A stretch of 36,950 nucleotides of DNA from an uncultured Oscillospiraceae bacterium (GCA_944383165.1 CALWON010000018.1:1-36950), one strand, 5' to 3'; counted from the stretch's first letter, positions 7,708-17,023 are shown. Numbers and translations are program-made. Notes: generated from the letters alone by a model not told the origin.

Positions 7708-8475
7708 CAAAAAGAACTTCAGGTGTAGCCATCACTGACACAGTTCAATGGAACAATGTTGAGATTTCCAAGAACTTTGGGTGCAGCCATCACCGACATT
7801 TTTTGAGGAAACAACATTGAGGTTTCCAAGAGCATTGGGTGGAAATATCATAAAAATCAGTAAGAGAGTAGCTATCATGAGAAAATTTCTCATAACAGCT
7901 ACTCTCTCTGTTTTAAAAATATAAAGTAGAAAAGCCGCTGTGACTGACCACAAGGGAAATATCGCCTCAGAGCCCTCCTGAAATTTTCTTTGCCTACTTT
8001 CTTTTTTAAAAGAAAGTAGGTGTAGCCATCACTGACACAGTTCAATGGAACAGCGTCGAGGTTTCCAAGAATATTGGGTTGAAAAGTCGCTAAGAGTACC
8101 TAAAAAGGAATGGCTACCTCAGAACCCTTACAAAATTTTCTTTGCCTACTTTCTTTTTTAAAAGAAAGTAGGTGTAGCCATCACTGACACAGTTCAATGG
8201 AACAATGTTGAGATTTCCAAGAACTTTGGGTTGAAAAGTCGCTAAGAGTACCTAAAGAGGAATTGCTGCTTCTGAGACCTTACAAAATTTTCTTTGCCTA
8301 CTTTCTTTTTTAAAAGAAAGTAGGTGTAGCCATCACCGACACAGTTCAATGGAACAGCGTCGAGGTTTCCAAGAATGTCGGGTTGAAAAGTCTCTAAGAG
8401 TACCTAAAGAGGAATTGCTGCCTCAAAGCCCTTACAAAATTTTCTTTGCCTACTTTCTTTTTCAAAAGAAAGTAG
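7643..8475. repeat. Intergenic repeat block with three tandem 152-bp units
   Basis: 834 bp without a credible gene, between the convergent ends of the AIM24 gene and potD. Three units start at 7981, 8133 and 8285, exactly 152 bp apart. A truncated fourth (8437-8475) abuts the potD stop. Each unit opens with a hairpin (13-bp arms, CCTACTTTCTTTT and complement), then a TAGCCATCACTGACACAG block, a CAATGGAACA block and a conserved tail. More diverged unit pieces lie at 7679-7860. Units 1 and 3 agree where unit 2 differs (unit 2 matches the 7740-7785 copy), which suggests recombination among units. Related elements occur at 20669-20962 and 36647-36890 in reverse orientation. Confidence 0.9.
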
Positions 8476-8476
8476 G

Positions 8477-9583
8477 TTAGGAGAGGAGGTCAGTCCACAA
8501 ATCGTTGTACAGGGTACGGATTTCCAGTGGGCTAACCAGATAGGACTCACAGTTCTCCAGAACATCGCTGGGTGCTGCCATAATCTCATACAGCTCCATA
8601 TCCAGTGGCTCCCCATAAGTCTCCTCATAATAGGTGGGGTACTGCTCCAGTGCTTCGGTGTTGGGGGAAGCATACCAGATGTAGTCCATGTTCTTCAAGG
8701 ATGCCTCTGTGGATGCCATAAAGTTAATCCATGCCTCTGCTTCGTCCTTGTTCTGTGCATCTTTTAACACACACATGGCATCTACAAAGTAGTTGGCTCC
8801 CTCCTCTGGCACTACATATTTCAAGTCAGGATTGTTTTCCAGCATGGTCAGGTAGTCACCGGCATAGTAGGCACCAATGGCAGCATTGCCGCCTTCCAGC
8901 TTCTGGAATACCTCATCCATCACAAACCCCTGATAGACGCCAGCTTCCTTTGCCTCTGCCAGTTTCTCATATGCCTCCTGAATTTCTGCCTCATTGGTGG
9001 TATTGAGGGAGTAACCCAAATCCAGCAGAGCAATGCCAATGGCATCACGGGAGTTTTTAATCATCAGCACATCGCCGGCATACTGGGGGTCAAACATGGC
9101 GTCCCAGCTTGTAATGGGTTCTGACACCATAGCAGAATTATAAATCAGCCCCAAAGTACCCCATGTATAGGGAACGGTGTACTTGTTATCTGGGTCAAAA
9201 GAGAGATTTTTGAATCGCTCATCAATGAGGGCATAGTTTGGAATATTGTCATAGTTCAGTTCTGCCAGCTTGCCTTCCTCAATGAGCTGGGAAATCATAT
9301 AGTCAGAGGGGCAAATCACATCATAGTTCGCCCCCTGCAACTTGGAGTACAGTGCCTCGTTGCTCTCTGCGGTGGTGTAGTTGACGGTAATGCCAGTCTC
9401 TGCCTCAAACTGGTCAATGAGGGAGGGGTCAATGTACTCGCCCCAGCTGCACACATTCACCACACGGTTTCCACCGGTCTGTACCGCAGACTGAGACCCT
9501 TCTGGTACTTCATCCATTGCACAGCTGGAGAGCAATCCCAGTGCAAGTGCAGAAGTAAAAGCCAATACAATTTGTTTTTTCAA
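8477..9583 (-). CDS. potD: Spermidine/putrescine ABC transporter, substrate-binding lipoprotein
   Basis: 368 residues. An N-terminal lipoprotein signal with lipobox LSSC (Cys21) is followed by a PotD-type periplasmic binding fold: VNVCSWGEYIDPSLIDQFE, a YDVICPSDYMISQLIEEGKL block, and a VPYTWGTLGLIYN strand. It captures polyamines outside the membrane and delivers them to PotBC. The size is typical of the family. It is the last gene of potABCD, 15 bp after potC, with a good RBS in the gap. Spermidine versus putrescine preference cannot be read from sequence. The stop is immediately followed by the 152-bp repeat block. Confidence 0.94.
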   Translation of the reverse strand: MKKQIVLAFTSALALGLLSSCAMDEVPEGSQSAVQTGGNRVVNVCSWGEYIDPSLIDQFEAETGITVNYTTAESNEALYSKLQGANYDVICPSDYMISQLIEEGKLAELNYDNIPNYALIDERFKNLSFDPDNKYTVPYTWGTLGLIYNSAMVSEPITSWDAMFDPQYAGDVLMIKNSRDAIGIALLDLGYSLNTTNEAEIQEAYEKLAEAKEAGVYQGFVMDEVFQKLEGGNAAIGAYYAGDYLTMLENNPDLKYVVPEEGANYFVDAMCVLKDAQNKDEAEAWINFMASTEASLKNMDYIWYASPNTEALEQYPTYYEETYGEPLDMELYEIMAAPSDVLENCESYLVSPLEIRTLYNDLWTDLLS

Positions 9584-9598
9584 GGTTGGTTCCTCCTG

Positions 9599-10456
9599 TT
9601 AGTCGGTGTATTTTTTCTGTTTTTGCTGCCGTGCCTCCAGCACATTCACCAGAATCAGCAGCACCAAAACCGCTCCAAAGAGCAGTGTGGATATGGCGTT
9701 GATTTCCGGGCTGACCCGCTTTTTGGTCATGCTGTAGATGGTCATTGCCAAAGTAGAAGAAGTGGCTCCCGCTGTAAAGTAGGAAATCACAAAATCATCA
9801 ATACTCATGGTAAAGGCAATGAGCATACCAGACACAATGCCGGGCTTAATTTCTGGCAGTGCCACTTTCCAGAATGCCTGCATCCAGGTACAGCCCAAAT
9901 CCTGCGCAGCGTCCAGCAGATGTTTGTCCATCTGTTTCAGCTTTGGCATGACAGAGAGAATGACATAGGGAATATTGAATGTAATATGGGCAATGAGCAA
10001 GGTCCCAAACCCCTGATACAGCCGTGGAGCCGTGAGCCGGTAATTCACTTCCATCCAGCTGACAAACCCATTCCATGCACCAAATGCCGCTGCAAACAAC
10101 AGACACAGGCTGACACCGGTCACAATATCCGCATTCATCATGGGTATCCCGTTGATGGTCATCAGCGGCTCCCGAATAGACTTTCGCATGTTGTAAAAGC
10201 CAATGGCTGCCAGCGTGCCTGCCACAGTTGCCACCAGTGTGGCAATCACAGAGACAATCAGAGTGGTATAGACACTATTCATAATGATGCGGTCCTGAAA
10301 CAGCTCCCCATACCACTTCAGGGAGAAGCCCTTCCAGACTGCACTGCTGGTTCCCTCATTGAAGGAAAAAATAATCAACAGAAGAATGGGGGCATAGAGA
10401 AAAAAGAATACAAGCCCCATAAAAAGGCGGCTGCCAATGGAATTTTTTCTGCTCAT
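9599..10456 (-). CDS. potC: Spermidine/putrescine ABC transporter permease PotC
   Basis: A 285-residue binding-protein-dependent permease with about six transmembrane helices. The EAA loop that contacts the ATPase is visible as LLDAAQDLGCTWMQAFWKVALPEIKPGI. The protein has the PotC-like opening (LFMGLVFFFLYAPILLLI). It pairs with PotB to form the channel. Its ATG overlaps the potB stop (ATGA at 10453-10456), so translation is coupled. Confidence 0.93.
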   Translation of the reverse strand: MSRKNSIGSRLFMGLVFFFLYAPILLLIIFSFNEGTSSAVWKGFSLKWYGELFQDRIIMNSVYTTLIVSVIATLVATVAGTLAAIGFYNMRKSIREPLMTINGIPMMNADIVTGVSLCLLFAAAFGAWNGFVSWMEVNYRLTAPRLYQGFGTLLIAHITFNIPYVILSVMPKLKQMDKHLLDAAQDLGCTWMQAFWKVALPEIKPGIVSGMLIAFTMSIDDFVISYFTAGATSSTLAMTIYSMTKKRVSPEINAISTLLFGAVLVLLILVNVLEARQQKQKKYTD

Positions 10457-11334
10457 AGCATCACCGCCTCCTCTTCACCTTCTCCGAATCGGTTCATCAC
10501 ATACATACAGATGACCACAATGACCATCATCACAAGGGCGATTGCACTGCCCAGATAGGGGTTATAGGCTCCACCTAAGAATTGCAGTTCAATCAAATCA
10601 CCCAGCATCATCTGGGTACCGCCACCCATCATCTGAGAAATGGCAAAGGTGGACACAGATGGCACAAATACCATAGTCACACCGGAGAGAATACCAGGCA
10701 GGGACAGGGGAAAAATCACCCTGCGGAACACACTGACAGAATTGGCTCCCAAATCTCTTGCAGCCTCTAACAGAGAGTGGTCCAGCTTGAGAATCACAGA
10801 ATAAATGGGCAGAATCATAAAGGGCAGGTAGTTATACACCATACCCAGTACCACTGCCCCCGGTGTGCCCAGCATCTGAAAATACTCTAAATTGGTGCCA
10901 AATATGCCGTTGATGAGGTCAAACAGCCCAATGGCTCTGCAAAACTGGTTGATAAACCCATTTCGGTCCAAAATGGCAATCCAAGAGTAGGTGCGCAGCA
11001 GAAAATTCATCCACATGGGCAACATAATAATGACCATTGCCATTTTCTGAAACTGCTCCCCCTCCCGTGCCATAAAATAGGCCACAGGATAACCTATGAG
11101 TACACACACCAGGGTGGCAACAATGGCAAGTTGAAAGGAGCGCAAAAACACTGGGGCATAGCTGCCCATTCTAGCGAAATTCTCCAGTGTAAATCCATCT
11201 GGAGAAAACAGAAACCCTGCCTGTGCATCGGTAAAGGCATAGAGGACCACCATGAGAATGGGAGCCACCACAAACAGAGCCATCCAGCCCACATAGGGTA
11301 CTGCAAAAAGAGGGAGTCGGTTACGTTTCTTCAT
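10453..11334 (-). CDS. potB: Spermidine/putrescine ABC transporter permease PotB
   Basis: A 293-residue permease with about six membrane helices and the EAA loop [22 protein letters not shown]. The start at 11334 gives the normal PotB N-terminus ([17 protein letters not shown]) and has a GAGGGGG site upstream. The longer reading from 11421 lies inside potA and is not homologous. It overlaps the end of potA by 14 bp and potC by 4 bp, so the operon is tightly coupled. Confidence 0.93.
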   Translation of the reverse strand: MKKRNRLPLFAVPYVGWMALFVVAPILMVVLYAFTDAQAGFLFSPDGFTLENFARMGSYAPVFLRSFQLAIVATLVCVLIGYPVAYFMAREGEQFQKMAMVIIMLPMWMNFLLRTYSWIAILDRNGFINQFCRAIGLFDLINGIFGTNLEYFQMLGTPGAVVLGMVYNYLPFMILPIYSVILKLDHSLLEAARDLGANSVSVFRRVIFPLSLPGILSGVTMVFVPSVSTFAISQMMGGGTQMMLGDLIELQFLGGAYNPYLGSAIALVMMVIVVICMYVMNRFGEGEEEAVML

Positions 11335-12502
11335 TGGAATCCCCCTCATCCTCCTCTGTGGGGTCGTAGTTGGCATCACTGATTTCCTCATACTCCTCAG
11401 AATAGGAAGAATAGTCCCCAAACATGCCGGAGTAGTGGCTTTTTTTCATGACATGAATGCCGTCTGGGTCAATTTTAATCCCAATTCGGGAACCCACTGG
11501 GGACAGGTCTGTGGTCTGAATGAGCCACTTGAACCCATAAAAGTCCACAATGATGTCATAGTGTACCCCTTTGAAGGTCACAGAGGTCACAGTACCTGTG
11601 AGCTGCCCCTCTGCCTCTGGTACAATGTCCACATCCTCCGGGCGAATGACCACATCCACTGGCTCATTCACTGCAAAGCCCTTATCGAGACAGGCAAACC
11701 GGCGGTTGAAAATCTCTACTACGCCATCCCCTCGCATATAGCCATCAATGATATTGGATTCCCCAATAAAATCAGCCACAAAGGCATTTTTTGGCTCATT
11801 ATAGATATCCTCTGGTGTACCAATCTGTTGGATTTTGCCTCCATCCATGACCACCACAGTATCAGACATGGCAAGGGCTTCCTCCTGGTCGTGGGTCACA
11901 TAGATAAAGGTAATGCCCATGGCCTTTTGGATGCGCTTCAGTTCATTTTGCATATCTTTCCGCAGACGTAAATCCAGTGCCCCCAGTGGCTCGTCCAATA
12001 AAAGCACCTTGGGACGGTTGACCAGTGCCCGTGCGATTGCCACACGCTGCTGCTGCCCGCCTGACAGTGAGGTGACAGAACGCTTTTCAAATCCTGTCAG
12101 GTTCACCGCCGTCAGCATCTCTGTCACACGCGCTTTGATTTCCGCCTCAGACAGTTTTACTTTTTTCTTAGTCTCCGGGTCTGTTTTGGGCAGACGCAGC
12201 CCAAAAGCAATGTTCTCATAGACGTTGAGATGTGGAAAGAGGGCATAGCGTTGAAATACCGTATTCACTGCTCGCTTATGTGGGGGAACATCGTTGATTT
12301 TCTCCCCATCAAACAGAACCTCACCACTGGTTGGAGTCTGAAATCCACCAATGATACGCAGGGTTGTGGTCTTTCCACAGCCACTGGGTCCCAGCAACGT
12401 TAAAAATTCTTGATCATTGATATAGAGATTGATGTTGTCCAGTACCACATTGTCATCAAACGACATACAGCAGTTGGACAGACGAATCAGCTCTTTTGCC
12501 AT
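11321..12502 (-). CDS. potA: Spermidine/putrescine ABC transporter ATP-binding protein
   Basis: 393 residues. The ABC domain has Walker [10 protein letters not shown] (38-46), a Q-loop in [11 protein letters not shown], signature [14 protein letters not shown], Walker [13 protein letters not shown] and the switch His in [14 protein letters not shown]_2 domain follows (about 280-350). The C-terminus is unusual: about 30 very acidic residues (roughly 362-393, rich in Glu, Asp and Ser). An insert of about 20 residues ([16 protein letters not shown]) lies before the helical subdomain. It powers polyamine import through PotBC. First gene of the operon, with GGGGGAGG just ahead of ATG 12502. Confidence 0.94.
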   Translation of the reverse strand: MAKELIRLSNCCMSFDDNVVLDNINLYINDQEFLTLLGPSGCGKTTTLRIIGGFQTPTSGEVLFDGEKINDVPPHKRAVNTVFQRYALFPHLNVYENIAFGLRLPKTDPETKKKVKLSEAEIKARVTEMLTAVNLTGFEKRSVTSLSGGQQQRVAIARALVNRPKVLLLDEPLGALDLRLRKDMQNELKRIQKAMGITFIYVTHDQEEALAMSDTVVVMDGGKIQQIGTPEDIYNEPKNAFVADFIGESNIIDGYMRGDGVVEIFNRRFACLDKGFAVNEPVDVVIRPEDVDIVPEAEGQLTGTVTSVTFKGVHYDIIVDFYGFKWLIQTTDLSPVGSRIGIKIDPDGIHVMKKSHYSGMFGDYSSYSEEYEEISDANYDPTEEDEGDSNEET

Positions 12503-12629
12503 ATATCCTCCCCCACTTCTGAAGTGTTATCTTGTCAGCTCCCTTTTATTCTGTCAAAACAGACATACACGGATTGCGACATAAACTATATCGTTTTACA
12601 TTGCAAATGTCAATGGATTTTGTCGAGAA
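12503..12629 (-). promoter_or_regulatory. potABCD upstream region with a 13-bp palindrome
   Basis: The 127-bp gap before potA contains a perfect minus-strand TTGACA (12552-12557) without a well-spaced -10 (the nearest, GATAAC, is 20 bp away). Closer to the RBS is a perfect 13-bp palindrome (12514-12526, CACTTC T GAAGTG). That could be an operator or a small hairpin occluding the RBS. Function not shown. Confidence 0.4.
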
Positions 12630-13598
12630 TCAACCTTGGTATCCAGGGAAATATTCCTGTACAAAGTCCACTTCTTCCACTTGAAAGGTTTTTCCATCCA
12701 AATGGGACAGGACACCTGCCTCTGTGGTAAAGTGGAAGGACAATTTATAGGAGTAGAGTGCCTGTCCATGTCTGCCATAGGGTTTATTCTGCCGCTCACT
12801 GCCATACTTGCCATCCCCCAGCAGTGGATGCCCTGCATAGGCAAACTGGGCACGAATCTGGTGGGTTCTGCCTGTGATGAGTTCACACTCCACCAGTGAC
12901 AGCCTTCCATTGCTGGTGAGGGTTTTGTAAAGGGTCACAGCCGTTTTTCCACCTGGTATCGGTCTTGTGTGGACAGATACCTGCTTTTTGCCCTCATCCT
13001 TCAACAGAAAATGCTCCAGTTTTCCCTCTCTGGGATTTGGCTTGCCATGTACCACACACAGATAATACTTCTCCAGCTCCCTGTCCTTGATTTTCTGGTT
13101 CATAATCCGCAGGGCTTCTGCGGTTTTGGCAGCAATGACAATTCCCCCTGTGTTGCGGTCGATACGGTTGCACAGTGCAGGCGCAAAAGAGTTTTCCCAA
13201 TAGGGCGACCACTCCTTTTTTTGATAGAGATATGCCTGTAAGTGTGTCAGCAGGGTATTCACCCGCTCCGTTTCATCGGGATGCACCACCATGCCAGGGC
13301 GTTTATCCAACAATAAAATGTGGTCATCCTCATATAAAATATTCAGTTTGGGCTGGTAGAGAGAGAGAAACGCATTTTCTGGAGTGGGTGTTTCAAAAAA
13401 TTCGTCGTTAATGTAGAGCTGCAAAACGTCCCCTACTGCAAGGCGCACATCCCGTTTTGACCCCTTCCCATTGACTTTCACTCGTTTGAGTCTGATGTAC
13501 TTCTGTGCCAGTGGTGCCGGCAGCAGGGGCAGGGTTTTGGCAAGCCACCGGTCCAGCCGCTGCCCAGCATCATTTTTCCCTATGGTAAATTCCTTCAT
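12630..13598 (-). CDS. RluA-family RNA pseudouridine synthase
   Basis: 322 residues. An N-terminal S4 RNA-binding domain (about 12-65, with QRLDRWLAK and IRLKRVKVNGK) is followed by the RluA/RluD catalytic core. The catalytic Asp is D147 in NRIDRNTGG (usually HRLDRxTSG). Other core motifs are LLDKRPGMVVHP and GRTHQIRAQFAYAGHPLLGD. It isomerises uridine in 23S rRNA or tRNA; the exact site is unknown. The start at 13598 gives the usual N-terminus and has AAGGAA upstream; the 18-residue extension is unlikely. It lies 127 bp upstream of potA on the same strand and may or may not be cotranscribed. Confidence 0.88.
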   Translation of the reverse strand: MKEFTIGKNDAGQRLDRWLAKTLPLLPAPLAQKYIRLKRVKVNGKGSKRDVRLAVGDVLQLYINDEFFETPTPENAFLSLYQPKLNILYEDDHILLLDKRPGMVVHPDETERVNTLLTHLQAYLYQKKEWSPYWENSFAPALCNRIDRNTGGIVIAAKTAEALRIMNQKIKDRELEKYYLCVVHGKPNPREGKLEHFLLKDEGKKQVSVHTRPIPGGKTAVTLYKTLTSNGRLSLVECELITGRTHQIRAQFAYAGHPLLGDGKYGSERQNKPYGRHGQALYSYKLSFHFTTEAGVLSHLDGKTFQVEEVDFVQEYFPGYQG

Positions 13599-13685
13599 AT
13601 TGGAAATTCCTTCCTTTTGTGTAACAATTCTAAGATAAATCCATTGCAACACAAAAAATTTTATTTGTCAATGAGAAAAAAATGT

Positions 13686-13714
13686 TTGACATTTTCCTCA
13701 AAAGTCACTATAAT
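13686..13714 (+). promoter_or_regulatory. Consensus SigA promoter of yceD-rpmF
   Basis: Perfect TTGACA (13686-13691), a 17-bp spacer and a perfect TATAAT (13709-13714), about 55 bp before the yceD start. Probably one of the strongest promoters in the window, as expected for a ribosomal protein operon. Confidence 0.9.
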
Positions 13715-13768
13715 ACTCTCCGTACCATTATGCGAGTAAGGGGTCTGAATCCCCTGAGGAGGGACGAG

Positions 13769-14272
13769 ATGAAGCTTGATTTAAGGGATGTCATTCACGT
13801 TCCCAACGCTGAGAAGTCTTTCCAATTCCAGTTGGATTTATCCGATTTGGAGTTTTGGGGAAGAAAGCCAATTACAAGGCCTATTCTGGTCGAGGGCAGT
13901 GTGGTCAACCACGCCGGCGCCTTAGTCCTGAATGGAACGGCCCGTTCGGAGCTTGATCTGGTTTGTGACCGATGCGGCAAAGAAATTTTGCGGGAGAAGG
14001 TTGTCTCACTGGATACCCTCCTTGCCACTGAGCTGGAGGATGAGGACAATGAGGACGACTATTTTCTTCTTGACGGCAACGAACTGGATTTAGACGAGGT
14101 GGTCACCACGACTTTTGTCCTCGCAATGGATACGAAGAACCTTTGCTCAGATGACTGCAAAGGGCTGTGTGCCAAGTGCGGAGCTGATCTGAACCTCGGC
14201 CCCTGCGGGTGCAGACCTGAAGTGGATCCACGATTGGCGGCGCTTGCGCAGCTGTTGGATAAAGAAAGCTGA
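13769..14272 (+). CDS. yceD: YceD/DUF177 family protein
   Basis: 167 residues of the DUF177 (YceD) family, linked in other bacteria and plants to 23S rRNA accumulation. Cys pairs are visible at C66/C69 (CDRC) and in a C-terminal cluster, C126, C130, C134, C137, C146 and C148, probably binding zinc. A very acidic stretch lies at about 89-110. The start at 13769 follows GAGGAGGGA; the longer reading runs through the promoter. As in most bacteria it is directly upstream of rpmF (48 bp gap), in one operon. Confidence 0.9.
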   Translation: MKLDLRDVIHVPNAEKSFQFQLDLSDLEFWGRKPITRPILVEGSVVNHAGALVLNGTARSELDLVCDRCGKEILREKVVSLDTLLATELEDEDNEDDYFLLDGNELDLDEVVTTTFVLAMDTKNLCSDDCKGLCAKCGADLNLGPCGCRPEVDPRLAALAQLLDKES

Positions 14273-14320
14273 GTAGTCCAAACATGCCCACAGGGCGTAT
14301 AACCGAAGGAGGTGTCACCA

Positions 14321-14506
14321 ATGGCGGTTCCTAAGAGAAAAGTATCTAAGGCCAGACGCGATAAGCGGCGTAGCTCCCACTGGAAGCTGGAGACTCCCGG
14401 TATCGTGACCTGCCCCAAGTGCGGTGCATATCGTCTGCCCCACCGTATGTGCAAAAACTGTCTGACCTACAATGGCCGTTCCTTTGGCCAGGTAGAGGCT
14501 CAGTAA
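14321..14506 (+). CDS. rpmF: 50S ribosomal protein L32
   Basis: 61 residues. It has the L32 opening ([18 protein letters not shown]) and a zinc-binding form with C31, C34, C44 and C47 (CPKC...CKNC). The start at 14321 follows AAGGAGGTG; the in-frame ATG nine bases earlier overlaps that site. A strong terminator follows. Confidence 0.97.
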   Translation: MAVPKRKVSKARRDKRRSSHWKLETPGIVTCPKCGAYRLPHRMCKNCLTYNGRSFGQVEAQ

Positions 14507-14520
14507 TTTGCGTACCTGAG

Positions 14521-14561
14521 AGAACGTGTTGTAGTGGTTTTCTACAGCACGTTCTTTTTTT
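14521..14561 (+). terminator. rpmF terminator
   Basis: A 14-bp stem (14521-14534 and 14542-14555, one mismatch/wobble) with a 7-nt loop and a run of seven T residues. Confidence 0.93.
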
Positions 14562-14578
14562 GCCCCAGTGGCTCCCTC

Positions 14579-14607
14579 TTGACACATCTCTGCGGGAATG
14601 TTAATAT
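14579..14607 (+). promoter_or_regulatory. Promoter of the cysteine T-box operon
   Basis: TTGACA (14579-14584), a 17-bp spacer and TAATAT (14602-14607). A perfect TATAAT at 14605-14610 would need a 20-bp spacer. Transcription would start just before the T-box Stem I. Confidence 0.75.
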
Positions 14608-14613
14608 AATGAC

Positions 14614-14850
14614 CTGTAAGCACTGTGAACGGAAAAGTAACAGAACATCCAAAGAACAGAGAGGGCTTCTCACCGGCTGAAAGGAAGTCTGCGGCGGCGG
14701 TCTGTGAAGTGCGTCCGGGAGTGTGGAGGGTAATGCCTCCCGTATGGGTCACGTTATCGACCTGACAAGTGAGAAATGAGAGTGGAACCGCGATTTTTCA
14801 TCGCCTCTTATGCCGCATGGACGGGATAGGGGGTTTTTCTTTTCCCTTTT
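14614..14850 (+). ncRNA. T-box riboswitch, cysteine specific (cysE-cysS leader)
   Basis: A T-box leader that senses uncharged tRNA. The conserved T-box core reads GAGTGGAACCGCG at 14780-14792. Stem I includes an AGTA element at 14636-14639, an AGAGAGGG block and a CCGGCTGAAAGG stretch typical of its distal end. Opposite the AGTA, GAA is followed by TGC (14710-14712), which I read as the specifier: a cysteine codon. The base of Stem I can pair CACT (14621-14624) with AGTG (14720-14723). Both downstream genes, cysE and cysS, concern cysteine, in agreement. A T-rich tract at 14830-14840 marks the regulated terminator end. When tRNA-Cys is uncharged, the antiterminator should form and allow read-through. 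Confidence 0.92.
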
Positions 14851-14883
14851 TTCGGTCCATAGCACTCACAGGAGGGAACCACA

Positions 14884-15555
14884 ATGTTTCAGTATTTGAA
14901 TGAGACGCTGGAGGCCTACCAGCGTCGTGACCCGGCTGCCAGAAGCAAGCTGGAGATTTTTCTGCTCTATCAGGGGGTACATGCCACCCTGTACCACCGG
15001 TTGGCTCACTGGCTCTATGAGAGAAAGCATTTCTTTTTGGCCCGGTTTGTCTCCCAGTGGAACCGATTTTGGACGGGGATTGAAATCCATCCCGGTGCCA
15101 AAATTGGGCGTCGTTTTGTCATTGACCACGGCATGGGCATTGTCATTGGTGAAACTGCGGAAATTGGGGATGACTGCCTGCTGTACCACGGTGTCACCTT
15201 GGGAGGCACCGGAAAAGACCACGGCAAACGCCACCCCACCATCGGCAACAATGTACTCATTGGCTGTGGTGCCAAAATTCTGGGACCCTTTAAAGTGGGC
15301 GATGGCGCCCGTATTGCTGCCAACTCGGTTGTGCTGTCTGAAGTGCCAGAACAGGCAACCGCTGTGGGCATTCCTGCCCAGATTGTACGCATTGCCGGAA
15401 AGGCAACCCATTTTGCCGATGATGTGGACCAGACCAGCGTGGAAAATCCCACTTTGGAGCGCATCAATGCCCTGTCGGAACGCCTTGATTTCATTGAAAG
15501 ATTGTTAGATGAACAGTACCGCCGTGGGGATTTTCCAAAACCCACATCCAAATAA
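14884..15555 (+). CDS. cysE: Serine O-acetyltransferase
   Basis: 223 residues. An N-terminal helical region is followed by left-handed beta-helix hexapeptide repeats (about 70-160). The SAT signatures are visible: [28 protein letters not shown] with the catalytic His, [19 protein letters not shown], and [11 protein letters not shown]. It transfers acetyl from acetyl-CoA to serine, the first step of cysteine synthesis. The start at 14884 follows AGGAGGG. First gene behind the Cys T-box; cysS follows 22 bp later. Confidence 0.95.
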   Translation: MFQYLNETLEAYQRRDPAARSKLEIFLLYQGVHATLYHRLAHWLYERKHFFLARFVSQWNRFWTGIEIHPGAKIGRRFVIDHGMGIVIGETAEIGDDCLLYHGVTLGGTGKDHGKRHPTIGNNVLIGCGAKILGPFKVGDGARIAANSVVLSEVPEQATAVGIPAQIVRIAGKATHFADDVDQTSVENPTLERINALSERLDFIERLLDEQYRRGDFPKPTSK

Positions 15556-15577
15556 AACAAAAGAATGAGGTATGATT

Positions 15578-17023
15578 ATGCTGCTTTATAACTCAGCCAC
15601 CCATAAAAAAGAGGAATTCAAAACCCACACACCCAATCATGTGGAGATGTACACCTGTGGTCCCACTGTGTACCACTTCGCCCACATTGGAAACCTGCGC
15701 TCCTATATTATGGAGGATGTACTAGAAAAGTTTTTGCGGTTTGCTGGCTACGATGTGAACCGTGTCATGAACATCACTGATGTGGGACACCTGTCCTCTG
15801 ATGCTGATACTGGCGAGGATAAAATGCTCAAAGGGGCAAAACGGGAACACAAAACCGTCATGGAAATTGCAAAATTCTACACCGATGCCTTTTTCAGCGA
15901 CTGCCAAAAGCTGAACATCAAACGCCCCGATGTGGTGGAGCCTGCCACCAACTGCATCAATGAATATATTACCATTGTCTCTGGTCTGCTGGACAAGGGC
16001 TACGCCTATCTGGCTGGTGGCAATGTGTACTTTGATACTTCCAAGCTGGACCGCTACTATGTATTCAATGACCACAATGAGGACGATTTGGCTGTGGGTG
16101 TTCGGGAAGGTGTGGAGGAGGACACCAACAAGAAAAACCGCAACGATTTCGTGTTGTGGTTCACCAAGTCCAAATTTGAGGACCAGGCACTGAAATGGGA
16201 TTCCCCTTGGGGTGTGGGCTATCCCGGCTGGCACATTGAGTGCTCCGGTATTTCTTTAAAGTACAACGGGGAATATCTGGACCTTCACTGTGGCGGCATT
16301 GATAACGCATTCCCCCACCACACCAATGAGATTGCCCAGTCTGAATCTTATTTAGGGCATACCTGGTGTCCCCAGTGGTTCCATGTACACCATCTGAACA
16401 CCAATAGCGGCAAGATGTCCAAGTCCAAAGGGGAATTTTTGACCGTCTCTCTGCTAGAGGAAAAGGGCTATGACCCCCTTGCCTACCGCTTCTTCTGTCT
16501 CCAGTCCCACTACCGCAAGGGGCTTGTGTTCTCCTGGGAGAATCTGGACAATGCTGTGGTAGCCTATCAGAAACTGATTGCCAAAATTGCCACCCTGACA
16601 GAAGAAGGCGAGGTAGATGAGGCAGTCAAACAAAAATACCATGAAACCTTTCTGCAACAGGTGGGCAATGACTTAAATACCTCTATGGCGGTTACACTCA
16701 TCTATGATGTGCTGAAAGCCAAAACCACACCTGCCACCAAGCTGGCTGTGATTGGAGAGTTTGATTCTGTATTGTCCCTCTCTCTGTTGGAAAAGGCGGC
16801 TGAAAAGCGCAAAGAACTGGTTGCGCAGCAGCAGGCACAGGCTCAAAAGGGCTATACCATCCATGGTGAAGGGGACGATGCCATTGATGCTCTGGTGCTT
16901 CAGAGAGCAGAAGCAAAGAAGGCAAAGAACTTTGCTGAAGCTGACCGCATCCGTGATGAACTGAAGGCACAGGGCATTGAAGTGACAGATGTTCCAAATG
17001 GTGCCGTTTGGAAGCGGATTTGA
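15578..17023 (+). CDS. cysS: Cysteinyl-tRNA synthetase
   Basis: A 481-residue class I synthetase. HIGN is at 36-39, KMSKS at 279-283, and the zinc site includes C27 and the WHIEC Cys. The C-terminal helical domain ends with RIRDELKAQGIEVTDVPNG. It charges tRNA-Cys, the same tRNA the upstream T-box is predicted to sense, so expression is fed back on charging. ATG 15578 is preferred over ATG 15572 because the ATGAGG site would be only 1 nt from the earlier one. Its stop overlaps the rubrerythrin promoter region. Confidence 0.96.
   Translation: MLLYNSATHKKEEFKTHTPNHVEMYTCGPTVYHFAHIGNLRSYIMEDVLEKFLRFAGYDVNRVMNITDVGHLSSDADTGEDKMLKGAKREHKTVMEIAKFYTDAFFSDCQKLNIKRPDVVEPATNCINEYITIVSGLLDKGYAYLAGGNVYFDTSKLDRYYVFNDHNEDDLAVGVREGVEEDTNKKNRNDFVLWFTKSKFEDQALKWDSPWGVGYPGWHIECSGISLKYNGEYLDLHCGGIDNAFPHHTNEIAQSESYLGHTWCPQWFHVHHLNTNSGKMSKSKGEFLTVSLLEEKGYDPLAYRFFCLQSHYRKGLVFSWENLDNAVVAYQKLIAKIATLTEEGEVDEAVKQKYHETFLQQVGNDLNTSMAVTLIYDVLKAKTTPATKLAVIGEFDSVLSLSLLEKAAEKRKELVAQQQAQAQKGYTIHGEGDDAIDALVLQRAEAKKAKNFAEADRIRDELKAQGIEVTDVPNGAVWKRI

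Noticed and set aside
7732..7953. 73-residue minus-strand frame with a hydrophobic stretch in the repeat block
   Set aside because: It lies within degenerate repeat sequence, with no good RBS and no similarity to a known small membrane protein.
7981..8475. CRISPR array
   Set aside because: The 152-bp units are nearly identical throughout, so there are no variable spacers between short repeats, and no cas genes are present.
9572..10558. Long open frame (328 residues) on the + strand antisense to potC/potB
   Set aside because: It is His/Gln/Asn-rich with no recognisable domain and no RBS, and fully overlaps well-identified permease genes on the other strand. A shadow frame.
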